A stretch of 64,000 bases of DNA from Pseudomonadota bacterium (lineage in GTDB: Bacteria; Pseudomonadota; Alphaproteobacteria; Rhodospirillales; Magnetospirillaceae). Shown here in pieces: positions 42,075-51,492 of this stretch (the stretch's first letter is position 1; every line of letters begins with the position of its first letter). The notes beneath the pieces are model-generated. The model had not been told where the DNA came from. It saw nothing but the letters and a program-made list of their open reading frames with translations, and did not search any database. Location: NCBI GenBank assembly GCA_021793155.1, contig JAJYTF010000004.1, positions 124,001 through 188,000 on the forward strand, read 5' to 3'. The position numbers and the translations under genes were made by a program.

Positions 42075-42311
42075 ATGCCCCCGGTCATCGCGCAAAAGTC
42101 GCCCATTGCCGTCGAACTCGAATCCGGCAAGACCTATTATTGGTGCACCTGCGGCAGGAGTGCCAATCAACCATTCTGCGACGGCAGTCACAAGGGTACC
42201 GAATTTGCGCCCCACGCATTCACCGCCCAGGAAACGAAGACGGCTTATCTCTGCGCCTGCAAGGGTACAAAGAACCAGCCGTTCTGCGACGGCAGCCATA
42301 AAACCCTATAG
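42075..42311 (+). CDS. Double CDGSH iron-sulfur protein
   Basis: A 78-residue protein made of two CDGSH-type [2Fe-2S] modules. Each has the C-x-C-x2-(S/T)-x3-P-x-C-D-G-S-H pattern: CTCGRSANQPFCDGSH and CACKGTKNQPFCDGSH. The three Cys plus one His ligands are intact in both. Such proteins are redox- or iron-related; the exact role in bacteria is unsettled. The ATG at 42075 follows AGAAAGGA. The gene is monocistronic and its last 6 bases overlap the 3' end of the GGDEF-EAL gene. Confidence 0.92.
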   Translation: MPPVIAQKSPIAVELESGKTYYWCTCGRSANQPFCDGSHKGTEFAPHAFTAQETKTAYLCACKGTKNQPFCDGSHKTL

Positions 42312-44078
42312 GCCACCGCTCCTCCGCAATGCGATGTCCCCATCCGGACTGAACGGATTGCGCAGGGGTTTCGAGAAGTAATATCCCTGCATCAGGTCGC
42401 ACTCTTGCTCCTTCAGGAAGGCAAGAGTGCGCCTGTCCTCTACTCCCTCGGCCACGACCTGCAGGTTCAAGGCGCGGGCCATCTGAATTATCGCCCGCAC
42501 GATCGCCGCGTCGCTGAGGCTGTCGCACAGGTTGCTGATGAACGAGCGGTCGATCTTCAGCTTGTGAACGCGGAACCGCTTCAGATACGCCAGATTGGAA
42601 TATCCGGTACCGAAATCATCGATCGAGAAGCGCACGCCCAGCCCGGCAAGGCGGTCGATGGCCGAAAGGACCCGACTGTCGTTGTCAATCAGCATGGACT
42701 CGGTCAGCTCCAACTCCAGCAGGGCCGGATCCAGCCCACTCTCTACCAGCGCAGCGACCACCGAGGCGGCGATATCGCCGCGGCGGAATTGCACTTCCGA
42801 CAGGTTGACGGCAACGAATAACGGGGCAGCCCCCTGCCTTTGCCATTCCGCCGCCTGCCGACAGGCCTCCTGCAGAACCCATTCGCCAATGGGAACGATC
42901 AGGCCGCTGTCCTCGGCTACGGAAATGAAGCCATCGGGGTAGGTCATCCCGAGTTCCGGGTGGTTCCAGCGGATCAGCGCCTCGACCCCCACCACCGTTC
43001 CGTCGACGACCGAGGCCACCGGCTGATAGTGCAGCTCGAACTCGCCGCGGGCTAGCGCCCACCGCAACTGGCCGCGCACCTCGAAATGGTGCAAGGCGTC
43101 GGCGTTCATCTGCTCGGCGTAAAAGCGGTAAGCGTTGCGGCCGGACGCCTTGGCCTGATAAAGCGCGGTATCCGCTTTGCCCAGCAGGGTGTCGAAATCC
43201 GAACCGTCGTCGGGGTATACCGCGATGCCCAGCGATACCGACCCCTCCACCTCGCGCCCGTCGATGGTTAGTGGCTCGGACAACACCTGCAGGATTTTTC
43301 CGGCAGCCGTCGCCACCGAATCGGAGGCACGAAGATCGGTCAGGATCATCAGGAATTCGTCGCCGCCCAAGCGGCTGACGGTGTCGGCCTCGCGCACGCA
43401 CCCCTGCAGCCGCTCGGCCACCGCAACCAATACGGCATCGCCTGCCGAATGGCCGAGCGATTCGTTGATCATCTTGAAGTGATCCAGATCCACCAGCAGC
43501 AGCGCTACCCGGAACCCGCCACGGCCGGCAAAGGAAATTGCCTGGCGCAGCCGATCCCGGGCGAGGTCGCGATTGGGCAAGGCGGTCAGTGAATCGTGAT
43601 AGGCCAGAAAGTCCAGCCTGGCCTGGGCATCGCGATATTCGCTGGCATCGACGACGGCACCGACGAACGCCGTCGCCGCACCGTCCCGACCATGCACAGG
43701 AAAGGCATGGCATTGAACCCAGGAGGCCGGGTCCGTGCCCATCAGGCGGAATTCCCGGCGAAACGGCTCACCACGCCGGACAGCCTCGTTCCAATCGGCC
43801 ACCACCGCCCCCCGCTCCTCCGGGTGGACCCGGCAAAGCCAGTCCTGCTCCGCAAGAAGGGTGGTGGGTGCTTCCCCCATAAGCTGCACCATGGCCGCAT
43901 TGGCATATCGGCAAAGTCCCTCGGCATCGGTGGCGAACAACCCTACAGGGATCATTTGCGCGATCTTCTCGAACAAGTGGCAATGCCCTTCGCGAACTTC
44001 TTGCCGGAACGGGCAAGCCAGCGGATCAGACGATGATGTCACGGGCGTTTGGTCTGCAGACATAATCCGACCCTGCAT
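42306..44078 (-). CDS. PAS-GGDEF-EAL cyclic-di-GMP protein
   Basis: A 590-residue cytoplasmic signalling protein without membrane segments. A PAS domain covers about residues 35-150 (VGLFATDAEGLCRYANAAMV). A GGDEF domain follows with an intact LGGDEF catalytic motif at about residue 240. An EAL domain runs from about 330 to the end with VEALIRW, TESMLIDN and IDDFGTGYSNL, so most phosphodiesterase residues are present. Both synthesis and breakdown of c-di-GMP are possible; the PAS domain probably senses a ligand or redox state. It is single and converges with the CDGSH gene. Confidence 0.93.
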   Translation of the reverse strand: MQGRIMSADQTPVTSSSDPLACPFRQEVREGHCHLFEKIAQMIPVGLFATDAEGLCRYANAAMVQLMGEAPTTLLAEQDWLCRVHPEERGAVVADWNEAVRRGEPFRREFRLMGTDPASWVQCHAFPVHGRDGAATAFVGAVVDASEYRDAQARLDFLAYHDSLTALPNRDLARDRLRQAISFAGRGGFRVALLLVDLDHFKMINESLGHSAGDAVLVAVAERLQGCVREADTVSRLGGDEFLMILTDLRASDSVATAAGKILQVLSEPLTIDGREVEGSVSLGIAVYPDDGSDFDTLLGKADTALYQAKASGRNAYRFYAEQMNADALHHFEVRGQLRWALARGEFELHYQPVASVVDGTVVGVEALIRWNHPELGMTYPDGFISVAEDSGLIVPIGEWVLQEACRQAAEWQRQGAAPLFVAVNLSEVQFRRGDIAASVVAALVESGLDPALLELELTESMLIDNDSRVLSAIDRLAGLGVRFSIDDFGTGYSNLAYLKRFRVHKLKIDRSFISNLCDSLSDAAIVRAIIQMARALNLQVVAEGVEDRRTLAFLKEQECDLMQGYYFSKPLRNPFSPDGDIALRRSGGL

Positions 44079-44429
44079 TCTTCCGAACCGATCACAGGCG
44101 ATCTCCGCCGCTGAAGCAGCGGACGAGATGCGCCAGAAGCGACAATCGAAGACTACTGATGATGGAGAAATAGTGCAAGTTGCACGTTAATGCTTTCGCA
44201 AAATTCGCTTACTGAGGGAGGCGACGGCACAATATGCAGCATCATATTCGCGCATTACGTCCGCCACCGGCGAAGCGGTGTCAGGCGATGACTTGTACCA
44301 CAACGAAAAATATCGGCGACTAGACATTTAATAAATAGTTGAATTACAAATCTCGCAAAGCACTGGCGCGTTATTCGCCACCACCCAAAATAATACAGGT
44401 CGCATATTATTCAGCCCCTGATCCACACC

Positions 44430-44457
44430 TATGTGCCGTATGCACATACGTTTTTTT
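44430..44457 (+). promoter_or_regulatory. Palindrome plus T-run upstream of marR
   Basis: TATGTGC (44430-44436) and GCACATA (44442-44448) form a perfect 7-bp inverted repeat with a five-base loop, followed by CG and seven T (44451-44457). It has the form of an intrinsic terminator, but no forward gene precedes it. Alternatively it is an operator for the adjacent MarR protein, whose family binds palindromes of this size near its own promoter. Confidence 0.5.
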
Positions 44458-44475
44458 ACATACATAATAGTATCG

Positions 44476-44503
44476 TTGAATTCTAATTTTTCTGGATTAT
44501 GAT
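44476..44503 (+). promoter_or_regulatory. Candidate marR promoter
   Basis: TTGAAT (44476-44481), a 16-base spacer and TATGAT (44498-44503). Transcription would start near 44510, which favours the ATG at 44538 over the one at 44499. Confidence 0.4.
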
Positions 44504-44537
44504 TGATCAATCTAGTGAGTTCTTTGCATATAACATC

Positions 44538-44996
44538 ATGGATTTCGATCCTCTTCCGTTTGCGATTGCCACATTGATCGACCGCATCGGACGCCTGACC
44601 CAGGCAGATTGCTTCACCGGTTCGCTGCGACCCGTCCAATGGTCGGCGTTGCGCTGGCTCGGCTACAATTCGGCAGCCAAACGGACGGTCGGTTCGCTTT
44701 CGGAGTTTTTCGGGATCAGCCACAGTTCCGCATCAAGAACGGTAGCGGTGCTGGCCAGAAAAGGGCTGGTCAGCGTTGACGCCGAACGCACCAAGGACCG
44801 CACCCGCCCCATCGCCCTCACGCCGATGGGATGGGATGCCCTGTCCGAGGACCCGCTGCAACGGTTGGCCTATGTGATCGCCGTCCTGCCCGCCCAGGAA
44901 AAGGTGGCGCTGCACAATATCCTGACCAGCCTGTTGAACCATATGACCGGATCGGCCAATGGCAACAACAACGGGCGACCGAAAAAGAATTCTTGA
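44538..44996 (+). CDS. MarR-family transcriptional regulator
   Basis: A 152-residue winged-helix regulator. The DNA-binding part is around residues 50-100: VGSLSEFFGISHSSASRTVAVLARKGLV gives the recognition helix, and the wing is formed by DAERTKDRTRPIALTP. The flanking helices would form the dimer interface. I used the ATG at 44538 because of the candidate promoter; an in-frame ATG at 44499 adds 13 residues. Neither has a good ribosome-binding site. A palindrome about 90 bases upstream may be its operator. Its targets are unknown; the flanking genes do not suggest one. Confidence 0.85.
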   Translation: MDFDPLPFAIATLIDRIGRLTQADCFTGSLRPVQWSALRWLGYNSAAKRTVGSLSEFFGISHSSASRTVAVLARKGLVSVDAERTKDRTRPIALTPMGWDALSEDPLQRLAYVIAVLPAQEKVALHNILTSLLNHMTGSANGNNNGRPKKNS

Positions 44997-45135
44997 TCCC
45001 GCACCTCCGAGTCGCCGCTTTTCCCGGCGCGAACCGCCGTCAGGACGAGGGGCATCAGAATACCGACCGCAGATCGGGTGTCCAGGCCGTCCCGGCCAAA
45101 AAGATGAGCAAGGCTTTGGGGATAGCCAGCATTTC

Positions 45136-46311
45136 TCAACGGCCGAGTTCGGCGGTAGCAGCGTCCAGCCCGGCCAAGGTCAGGGGGAACATTCGGCCGG
45201 CCATCAGCCGGTTGATCATTTCGACCGAGGCGGTATAGGCCCAGGCATCTTCAGGCAGGGGGTTGAGCCAAACGGCATGCGGGAACGCCGACAGCAGGCG
45301 CTCCATCCAGGCCGCGCCGGCCTCGTCGTTCCAGTGCTCGACCGCACCGCCCGGCTCGAAGATTTCATAAGGGCTCATCGACGCATCCCCGACGAAAACC
45401 AGTTTATAGTCGGCGGGGTAGGTGTGGATCACCGACCAGGTATCGACGCGATCATCCCGCCGGGCATTGTTGCGCCACACCCCTTCGTAAGGGCAGTTGT
45501 GGAAATAGAAATGCTCGAGATGCTTGAACTCGCTGCGCGCCGCCGAGAACAACTCGTCGCAGACGCGGATGTGATCGTCCATCGACCCACCCACGTCGAG
45601 GAAAAGCAGGACCCTGACCGTATTGCGCCGCTCGGGCACCAGCCTCAGATCCAGTGTGCCGGCATTGCGCGCGGTCGACGCGATGGTTCCCGGCAAATCC
45701 AGCTCGGTGGCCGCGCCCTGGCGGGCCCAGCGGCGCAGGCGGCGCAGCGCGACCTTGATGTTGCGGGTGCCCAACTCGACCGTGTCGTCGAAATTACGGA
45801 ATTCCCGCTTGTCCCACACCTTGACGGCACGACGATGGCGCGAACCGTCCTGGCCGATCCGCACCCCTTCCGGATTGTAGCCATAGGCGCCGAATGGCGA
45901 GGTTCCCGCCGTGCCGATCCATTTCGAGCCGCCGGAATGGCGCTCCTTCTGCTCCTCGAGGCGCTTCTTCAGTGTCTCCATCAGCTTGTCCCAGCCGCCC
46001 AAGGCTTGGATCTTCCGCTTCTCCTCTTCGCTCAGCAGGCGTTCGCCCAGCGCGCGCAACCATTCGGCCGGGATTTCGGCCTCGATCCCCTGCTCCACCG
46101 ACTCGATACCCTGGAAGCATTGACCGAACACGCGGTCGAACTTGTCGAGGTTACGCTCGTCCTTGACCAGGCAGGCCCGCGACAGGAAGTAGAAGTGGTC
46201 AAGGCTGTACTCCGCCAGACCGGCCCGCATGGCTTCCATCAGGGCGAGATATTCCTTGAGGGAAACCGGCAGCTTGGCCTCGCGCAATGCCAGGAAGAAA
46301 GTAGGAAACAT
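45136..46311 (-). CDS. VWA-domain (CoxE-like) protein
   Basis: A 391-residue cytoplasmic protein with an N-terminal helical region and a C-terminal von Willebrand A-like domain. The metal-site strand reads VLLFLDVGGSMDDHI, a MIDAS variant with Gly replacing the first Ser (DxGxS). Later FVGDASMSPYEI carries the second set of residues. It lies 58 bases after a MoxR-type ATPase on the same strand. MoxR/VWA pairs act as chaperone-like systems that assemble or metallate enzymes; CoxD/CoxE is the precedent. The client here is unknown. Confidence 0.85.
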   Translation of the reverse strand: MFPTFFLALREAKLPVSLKEYLALMEAMRAGLAEYSLDHFYFLSRACLVKDERNLDKFDRVFGQCFQGIESVEQGIEAEIPAEWLRALGERLLSEEEKRKIQALGGWDKLMETLKKRLEEQKERHSGGSKWIGTAGTSPFGAYGYNPEGVRIGQDGSRHRRAVKVWDKREFRNFDDTVELGTRNIKVALRRLRRWARQGAATELDLPGTIASTARNAGTLDLRLVPERRNTVRVLLFLDVGGSMDDHIRVCDELFSAARSEFKHLEHFYFHNCPYEGVWRNNARRDDRVDTWSVIHTYPADYKLVFVGDASMSPYEIFEPGGAVEHWNDEAGAAWMERLLSAFPHAVWLNPLPEDAWAYTASVEMINRLMAGRMFPLTLAGLDAATAELGR

Positions 46312-46330
46312 CGGCGGTCCTTTGCGTGAA

Positions 46331-46358
46331 GGTCATCGCGAGCGGAGCGAAGCAATCC
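46331..46358. repeat. Dispersed GTCATCGCGAGCGGAGCGAAG-type repeat
   Basis: GTCATCGCGAGCGGAGCG followed by AAGCAATCC is a widespread bacterial intergenic repeat type. It fills the gap between the MoxR gene and the VWA gene, inside what is otherwise one transcription unit. Confidence 0.55.
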
Positions 46359-46369
46359 AATGCCGCAAG

Positions 46370-47218
<849 letters not shown>

Positions 47219-47290
47219 GCCCATCCTTGAATGCCGGTCAGGGGCCCGAGAGTAAGAGCCCGTGAACGGCGGTTCAAGTCCGGCCTGAAC

Positions 47291-47971
47291 TCATGCCTCC
47301 ACCAGTTGGCCGTCCCGCAGCGTCACCAGCCGGTCCATGCGCCGCGCCAGTTCGGGGTTGTGGGTGGCGACCAGGGCGGCCAGGCCCGAGCTGCGGACCA
47401 GCCGCAGCAACTCGTCGAAAACCGCTTCCGAGGTATGCGGATCAAGATTGCCGGTGGGTTCGTCGGCCAACAGCAGGCTTGGGCCGTTGGCCAAGGCGCG
47501 GGCGATCGCGACGCGCTGCTGCTCGCCGCCGGAAAGCTGGCCTGGCCGGTGTTCGGCGCGCGCCGCCAGTCCCATGCGATCAAGCAATTCGCGCCCTTTT
47601 GCCGCGGCATGGCCGCGGTCGACCCCGGCGATCATCTGCGGCAGAACGATGTTCTCCAGCGCCGAGAACTCCGGCAGAAGGTGATGGTACTGATAGACGA
47701 ACCCCAGCTGTTTCCGCCGGATCGCGGTGCGCCGGTCGTCCGGCAGCTTGCCGCATGGTTCGCCGCCCACCAGCACCTCCCCGCCGTCGGGCTTCTCCAG
47801 CAGGCCGGCGATATGCAGGAGCGTCGATTTGCCCGCGCCCGATGGGCCGACCAGGGCGACAATCTCACCGCGGCGTACCGCCAGGCTGGCGCCGTCAAGC
47901 ACGTTCAATTGATCGCGCCCCTGGCGGAAGATGCGGCGGATGTCGTCGAGGACGAGCGCCTCGTCACTCAT
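47291..47971 (-). CDS. lolD: Lipoprotein-releasing ABC transporter ATPase
   Basis: A 226-residue ABC ATPase powering release of lipoproteins from the inner membrane to LolA. Walker A is [19 protein letters not shown], the signature is [15 protein letters not shown], Walker B is [12 protein letters not shown], and the switch His is in VATHN. Its start overlaps the 3' end of the permease gene by 8 bases. The adjacent LolC/E-type permease makes the LolD assignment much more likely than other MacB-like ATPases. Confidence 0.95.
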   Translation of the reverse strand: MSDEALVLDDIRRIFRQGRDQLNVLDGASLAVRRGEIVALVGPSGAGKSTLLHIAGLLEKPDGGEVLVGGEPCGKLPDDRRTAIRRKQLGFVYQYHHLLPEFSALENIVLPQMIAGVDRGHAAAKGRELLDRMGLAARAEHRPGQLSGGEQQRVAIARALANGPSLLLADEPTGNLDPHTSEAVFDELLRLVRSSGLAALVATHNPELARRMDRLVTLRDGQLVEA

Positions 47972-49214
47972 AGCGCAAGGCCTCCACCGGATCGAGCCTT
48001 GCTGCGCGCCAGGACGGGTAGATGGTGGCGGCGAAAGACAGGAAAAGAGCCAGGGCTACCACCAGCACCACCTCCGCCGCGTCGACCTTGGCCGGAAGCT
48101 GACTGAGGAAATAGATCTCGGCCGAGAACAGCTCGCGCCCGGTCAGCCGTTGCAGGAACTGGCGAATTGATTCGATGTTGAGGGCGAAGGCCAACCCCAG
48201 CGCCACGCCGGCGGCGGTGCCGATCACCCCGACGCTGGCGCCGGAAATGAAGAATATCCGCATGATCATGCCCCGCGTCGCCCCCATGGTGCGCAGGATC
48301 GCGATGTCGCGCCCCTTGTCCTTGACCAGCATGATCAGGCTGGAAATGATGTTGAACGCCGCCACCAGAATGATCAGGGTCAGGATCAGGAACATGACGT
48401 TCCGCTCCACCTGCACCGCGTTGAAAAAGCTGGCATTGGCCTGCTGCCAATCGTAGACGCGCACCGTATCGCCCGAGACGTGGCGGATTCCATCGACCAC
48501 GTCGCGTACCTCGTCCGGATTGTCCAGCATGACCGACAGGTCGGTAGCCCGGTTGGGCAGCATGAAATAGACCTGCGCAGCCTCGAGCGGCATGAAGATG
48601 AAGGATGAGTCGTATTCGTACATGCCGACGTTGAACACCGCGACGATCTTGTAGGCGCGCATGCGCGGCACGGTGCCGAACGCGGTGACATTGCCTTTGG
48701 GCGAGATGATGGTGATCCGATCTCCCACCCGCAGCCCCAGTTTCTCGGCCAGCCGGCTGCCGACGATCACCGCGTCGTCGCCATGGAACTGGCTCGGGTC
48801 GCCGGCACGGATGCCTTTGCCCACGGTGGTGTGGGACAAAAGGTCCTGCTCGCGAATGCCGCGCACCATGGCGCCGCTGGCGCCACCGGTCGGCGAGGTC
48901 GCCATCACCTGGCCTTCGACGATGGGGGTCACGCTGACCACGTGAGGCAGCTGCCTGATCTTGTCGGCCAGGCTGTCGAAATCGGTCAGCCCGCCGGCCT
49001 GCGCGTAGACGCCGATATGGCCGTTCAAGCCGAGGATGCGGCCCAGCAGCTCGGCGCGGAAGCCGTTCATCACCGACATGACGATGATCAGCGTCGCCAC
49101 GCCCAGGGCGATGCCCAGCAGCGAGAACCAGGCGATGATGGAAATGAACCCTTCCCGCCTGCGCGCCCGCAGGTAGCGGGCTGCCACCATCCGTTCAAAG
49201 GGGGAAAAAATCAT
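47964..49214 (-). CDS. lolC: Lipoprotein-releasing system permease
   Basis: A 416-residue LolC/LolE-type inner-membrane permease. The N-terminus [21 protein letters not shown] leads into a first helix (about residues 23-45). A large periplasmic domain with [13 protein letters not shown] and related blocks spans about 50-265, and an FtsX-type domain has three helices in the last 150 residues. A single LolC/E hybrid (LolF) is common in alphaproteobacteria, so a homodimer with LolD is plausible. It is preceded by a dispersed repeat and proS. Confidence 0.93.
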   Translation of the reverse strand: MIFSPFERMVAARYLRARRREGFISIIAWFSLLGIALGVATLIIVMSVMNGFRAELLGRILGLNGHIGVYAQAGGLTDFDSLADKIRQLPHVVSVTPIVEGQVMATSPTGGASGAMVRGIREQDLLSHTTVGKGIRAGDPSQFHGDDAVIVGSRLAEKLGLRVGDRITIISPKGNVTAFGTVPRMRAYKIVAVFNVGMYEYDSSFIFMPLEAAQVYFMLPNRATDLSVMLDNPDEVRDVVDGIRHVSGDTVRVYDWQQANASFFNAVQVERNVMFLILTLIILVAAFNIISSLIMLVKDKGRDIAILRTMGATRGMIMRIFFISGASVGVIGTAAGVALGLAFALNIESIRQFLQRLTGRELFSAEIYFLSQLPAKVDAAEVVLVVALALFLSFAATIYPSWRAARLDPVEALRYE

Positions 49215-49236
49215 GGATTTGCCGCCATCGCTGAGA

Positions 49237-49303
49237 CAGTCATCCCGAGCCGCGCGAGGGATCTCGTGGAGGCGGCAAGAGCATTCGCTGCGCTCAGGAT
49301 GAC
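49237..49303. repeat. Palindromic GTCATCCCGAGC-type repeat between proS and lolC
   Basis: The left arm begins GTCATCC (49239-49245) and reads on as CGAGCCGCGCGAGGGATCTC. The right arm ends GCTGCGCTCAGGATGAC (49287-49303). The terminal 7 bases are perfectly inverted. This is the same family as 34.9 and 52.7 kb. Confidence 0.6.
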
Positions 49304-49313
49304 AGGGAATTGG

Positions 49314-50855
49314 CTAATACGCGCGGGCAATCAGGATCTCCTCGACGCCCGGGGCGCCGGTGAACACGCAGGGACCGAACGGGCGGGTCTGCCCCAGGGG
49401 CGCGTTGCGGATGGTCAGTTTCAACGATTTCAGCCGTTCTTCCACTTGCTCAAGCGCCGCGCCGGAGGGCTTGCACCAGGGTACCCGCACCCAGCCCTTG
49501 AAGCTGTCGATCCCATCGTCGGTGGACGGGCCGAAATAAGCGGCGATGTCGTCGAACGAAGTGAGATCGGTCCGGGTGTTCGTCTCCAGACGCTGCTTCG
49601 CTTCGGCAAAAAGGTTGGCTTGGATCTCGGCCAGCAGCGCGACGATCCCGCCGACGAAATCGGCCCGTGGGATGCCCCGGGAGACCACTTTGTCGCCGTC
49701 GCGCAAGCGATCCCGCCGCATATAGGTAACGTTGCCGCCGGCGACATCACGCGGACCAACCTCGATGATCACCGGGGCGCCGCGCCGGACCCAATTCCAA
49801 CGTTTGTCCGCCGACTTCAGCGGCTTCTTGTCGACGATGGCCCGCACCGGGCCAAAGGCGCCGTACTGTCCCACCAGTTCGGCGCGCAAGGTCTCGCAAT
49901 AGTCGAGAACCGCCGCATCCTCGGGTTTGTCGCGCAGCATCGGCACAATCACCACCTGGCGCGGCGCGATGGCCGGCGGCAGGCGCAGGCCGTCGTCATC
50001 GCCATGGGTCATGATGACGCCGCCGACCAGCCGGGTCGATACACCCCAGCTGGTGGTGTGGCACAACGCCACCTGGCCGTCCGAGGTCTGGTAGCGAATG
50101 TTCTGCGCCTCGGCGAAATGCGTGCCCAGATAATGCGAGGTGCCGGCCTGCAGAGCCTTGCCGTCCTGCATCATCGCCTCGACCGAATAGGTGCTGACGG
50201 CGCCAGGGAAACGTTCGTTTTCGGGCTTTTCACCGGCCACCACCGGGATCGCCAGCACGGTCTCGCAGAACTGGCGGTAAACCTCCAGCATGCGTAGCGT
50301 TTCCTCCATCGCCTCCCCGCCATCGGCATGGGCGGTATGGCCTTCCTGCCACAGGAATTCGGCAGTGCGCAGGAACAGCCGGGTACGCATCTCCCAGCGG
50401 ACCACATTGGCCCATTGGTTGATCAGCAGCGGCAGGTCGCGATAGCTCTGCACCCAGCGCTGAAAGGTATCGCCGATGATGGTCTCGGACGTGGGACGCA
50501 CCACCAGCGGTTCCTCGAGTTCGGCTTCGGGATCGACCTGCAGGACGCCGTCGATGGTCTTCAGGCGATGATGGGTCACCACCGCCATTTCCTTGGCAAA
50601 TCCTTCCACATGCTGCGCCTCCTTGGCCAGGAAGCGGAGCGGGATGAACAGCGGGAAATAGCAGTTTTCGTGGCCGGTTTCCTTGATGCGGCGATCCAGT
50701 TCGGATTGAATCAGTTCCCACACCCCCCAGCCCCATGGCTTGATCACCATGCAGCCGCGAACCGCACTGGTTTCGGCCATGTCGGCGTCGCGGACGACGG
50801 CCAAGTACCATTCGGGGAAGTTTTCCTCGCGAGTAATGGGGAGTGCGCGGGTCAT
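49314..50855 (-). CDS. proS: Prolyl-tRNA synthetase, archaeal/eukaryal-like type
   Basis: A 513-residue class II ProRS charging tRNA(Pro). It is of the archaeal/eukaryal-like (type 3) architecture rather than the usual bacterial ones: N-terminal NFPEWYLAVVRDADMAE, the core with VRPTSETIIGDTFQRW (motif 2 region follows in WEMRTRLFLRTAEFLWQEGHTAH), SHYLGTHFAEAQNI, the motif 3 region GGVIMTHGDDDGLRLPP, an anticodon domain, and a C-terminal extension ending in Tyr (IARAY). In this type the C-terminal extension normally binds zinc through four Cys. Here only two remain (VPWCKPS and FGPCVFTG), so the zinc site looks lost. It precedes lolC as in many alphaproteobacteria. Confidence 0.95.
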   Translation of the reverse strand: MTRALPITREENFPEWYLAVVRDADMAETSAVRGCMVIKPWGWGVWELIQSELDRRIKETGHENCYFPLFIPLRFLAKEAQHVEGFAKEMAVVTHHRLKTIDGVLQVDPEAELEEPLVVRPTSETIIGDTFQRWVQSYRDLPLLINQWANVVRWEMRTRLFLRTAEFLWQEGHTAHADGGEAMEETLRMLEVYRQFCETVLAIPVVAGEKPENERFPGAVSTYSVEAMMQDGKALQAGTSHYLGTHFAEAQNIRYQTSDGQVALCHTTSWGVSTRLVGGVIMTHGDDDGLRLPPAIAPRQVVIVPMLRDKPEDAAVLDYCETLRAELVGQYGAFGPVRAIVDKKPLKSADKRWNWVRRGAPVIIEVGPRDVAGGNVTYMRRDRLRDGDKVVSRGIPRADFVGGIVALLAEIQANLFAEAKQRLETNTRTDLTSFDDIAAYFGPSTDDGIDSFKGWVRVPWCKPSGAALEQVEERLKSLKLTIRNAPLGQTRPFGPCVFTGAPGVEEILIARAY

Positions 50856-50941
50856 GCCTTTTCAAGATCCCTGGGACAATGGACGGAAGCGAGGTGACTT
50901 TACCCCGGATTTCTCACATGTCCACCACGCGTGCCGACAGC

Positions 50942-51394
50942 TCAGCGATATCCCGCTTTCCGGCACGCCTCCTCCAGGGCCTTGGTCTGCACCCCGGAAA
51001 GCGGCTGGCCGTTCAGCATCACGTCGCCCGTCCGCAGATCCACATCGACATGGGCCACCGGCATCGCGGTATTGGCATAACGTCCCGGAACCTGGGTAAG
51101 CGCCTGATTGCTGGCGGCACCGCCATAAGTCAAGGGATTGGCCATCACGTCGAAATGGATGGTATCAGGCAGGATGTTGGAATAATCGGTCCCCGGCAGG
51201 TCGGCCGGCGCCACGTATTTGCCGTGTACGTCCACACCGGGCCGATAGGTCACGTCGGCCGACGGATGGTGCTGCTGGAGCATGGCGCAATCGTCCCGGG
51301 TGACGTAGATCGTGTCCCCGCTCACCGTTACCTGATCGGCCATGGCTGTTGATTGGACTATAAGCAGAACGACCGGAACCAGAACGAACCGCAT
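50942..51394 (-). CDS. Secreted hypothetical protein
   Basis: A 150-residue protein with a Sec signal peptide (residues 1-19, RFVLVPVVLLIVQSTAMA then DQ). The mature part begins VTVSGDTIYVTRDDCAMLQQ, has a central stretch with DLPGTDYSNILPD, and ends in GDVMLNGQPLSGV and a short helix with Cys (EEACRKAG). Two cysteines could form one periplasmic disulfide. I do not recognise the family. The start at 51394 follows GGAGA with correct spacing; upstream codons read through the divergent sRNA region. It lies divergently from a probable small RNA. Confidence 0.65.
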   Translation of the reverse strand: MRFVLVPVVLLIVQSTAMADQVTVSGDTIYVTRDDCAMLQQHHPSADVTYRPGVDVHGKYVAPADLPGTDYSNILPDTIHFDVMANPLTYGGAASNQALTQVPGRYANTAMPVAHVDVDLRTGDVMLNGQPLSGVQTKALEEACRKAGYR

Positions 51395-51492
51395 TCGACT
51401 GTCTCCATAATCCGTATAGCTCTGATGTTGCTTCACTTTCCAGGCCTCTGGCAAGACCCCCGCGCATTTCGCAACATCTGGCAGGATTTTTC

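Larger units (their letters stand above)
44079..44537. other. AT-rich intergenic region between GGDEF-EAL and marR genes
   Basis: This 459-base divergent gap is clearly more AT-rich than its surroundings in its right part. It holds no convincing gene. Noted within it: a small hairpin CCGCTG-AAG-CAGCGG (44108-44122) in the leader of the GGDEF-EAL gene, a palindrome followed by seven T (44430-44457), and a candidate marR promoter (44476-44503). Confidence 0.6.

Noticed and set aside
44328-44723. Reverse open frame over the AT-rich gap and marR
   Set aside because: It is antisense to the MarR DNA-binding region, and its remaining part is AT-rich non-coding DNA.
44997-45135. Gap between marR and the VWA gene checked for tRNA or small genes
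   Set aside because: Only a small CGCCG/CGGCG hairpin is visible; nothing codes or folds convincingly.
48783-50297. Long forward open frame opposite lolC and proS
   Set aside because: It spans two genes and their intergenic repeat, which no real antisense gene would be expected to do; composition is that of a shadow frame.
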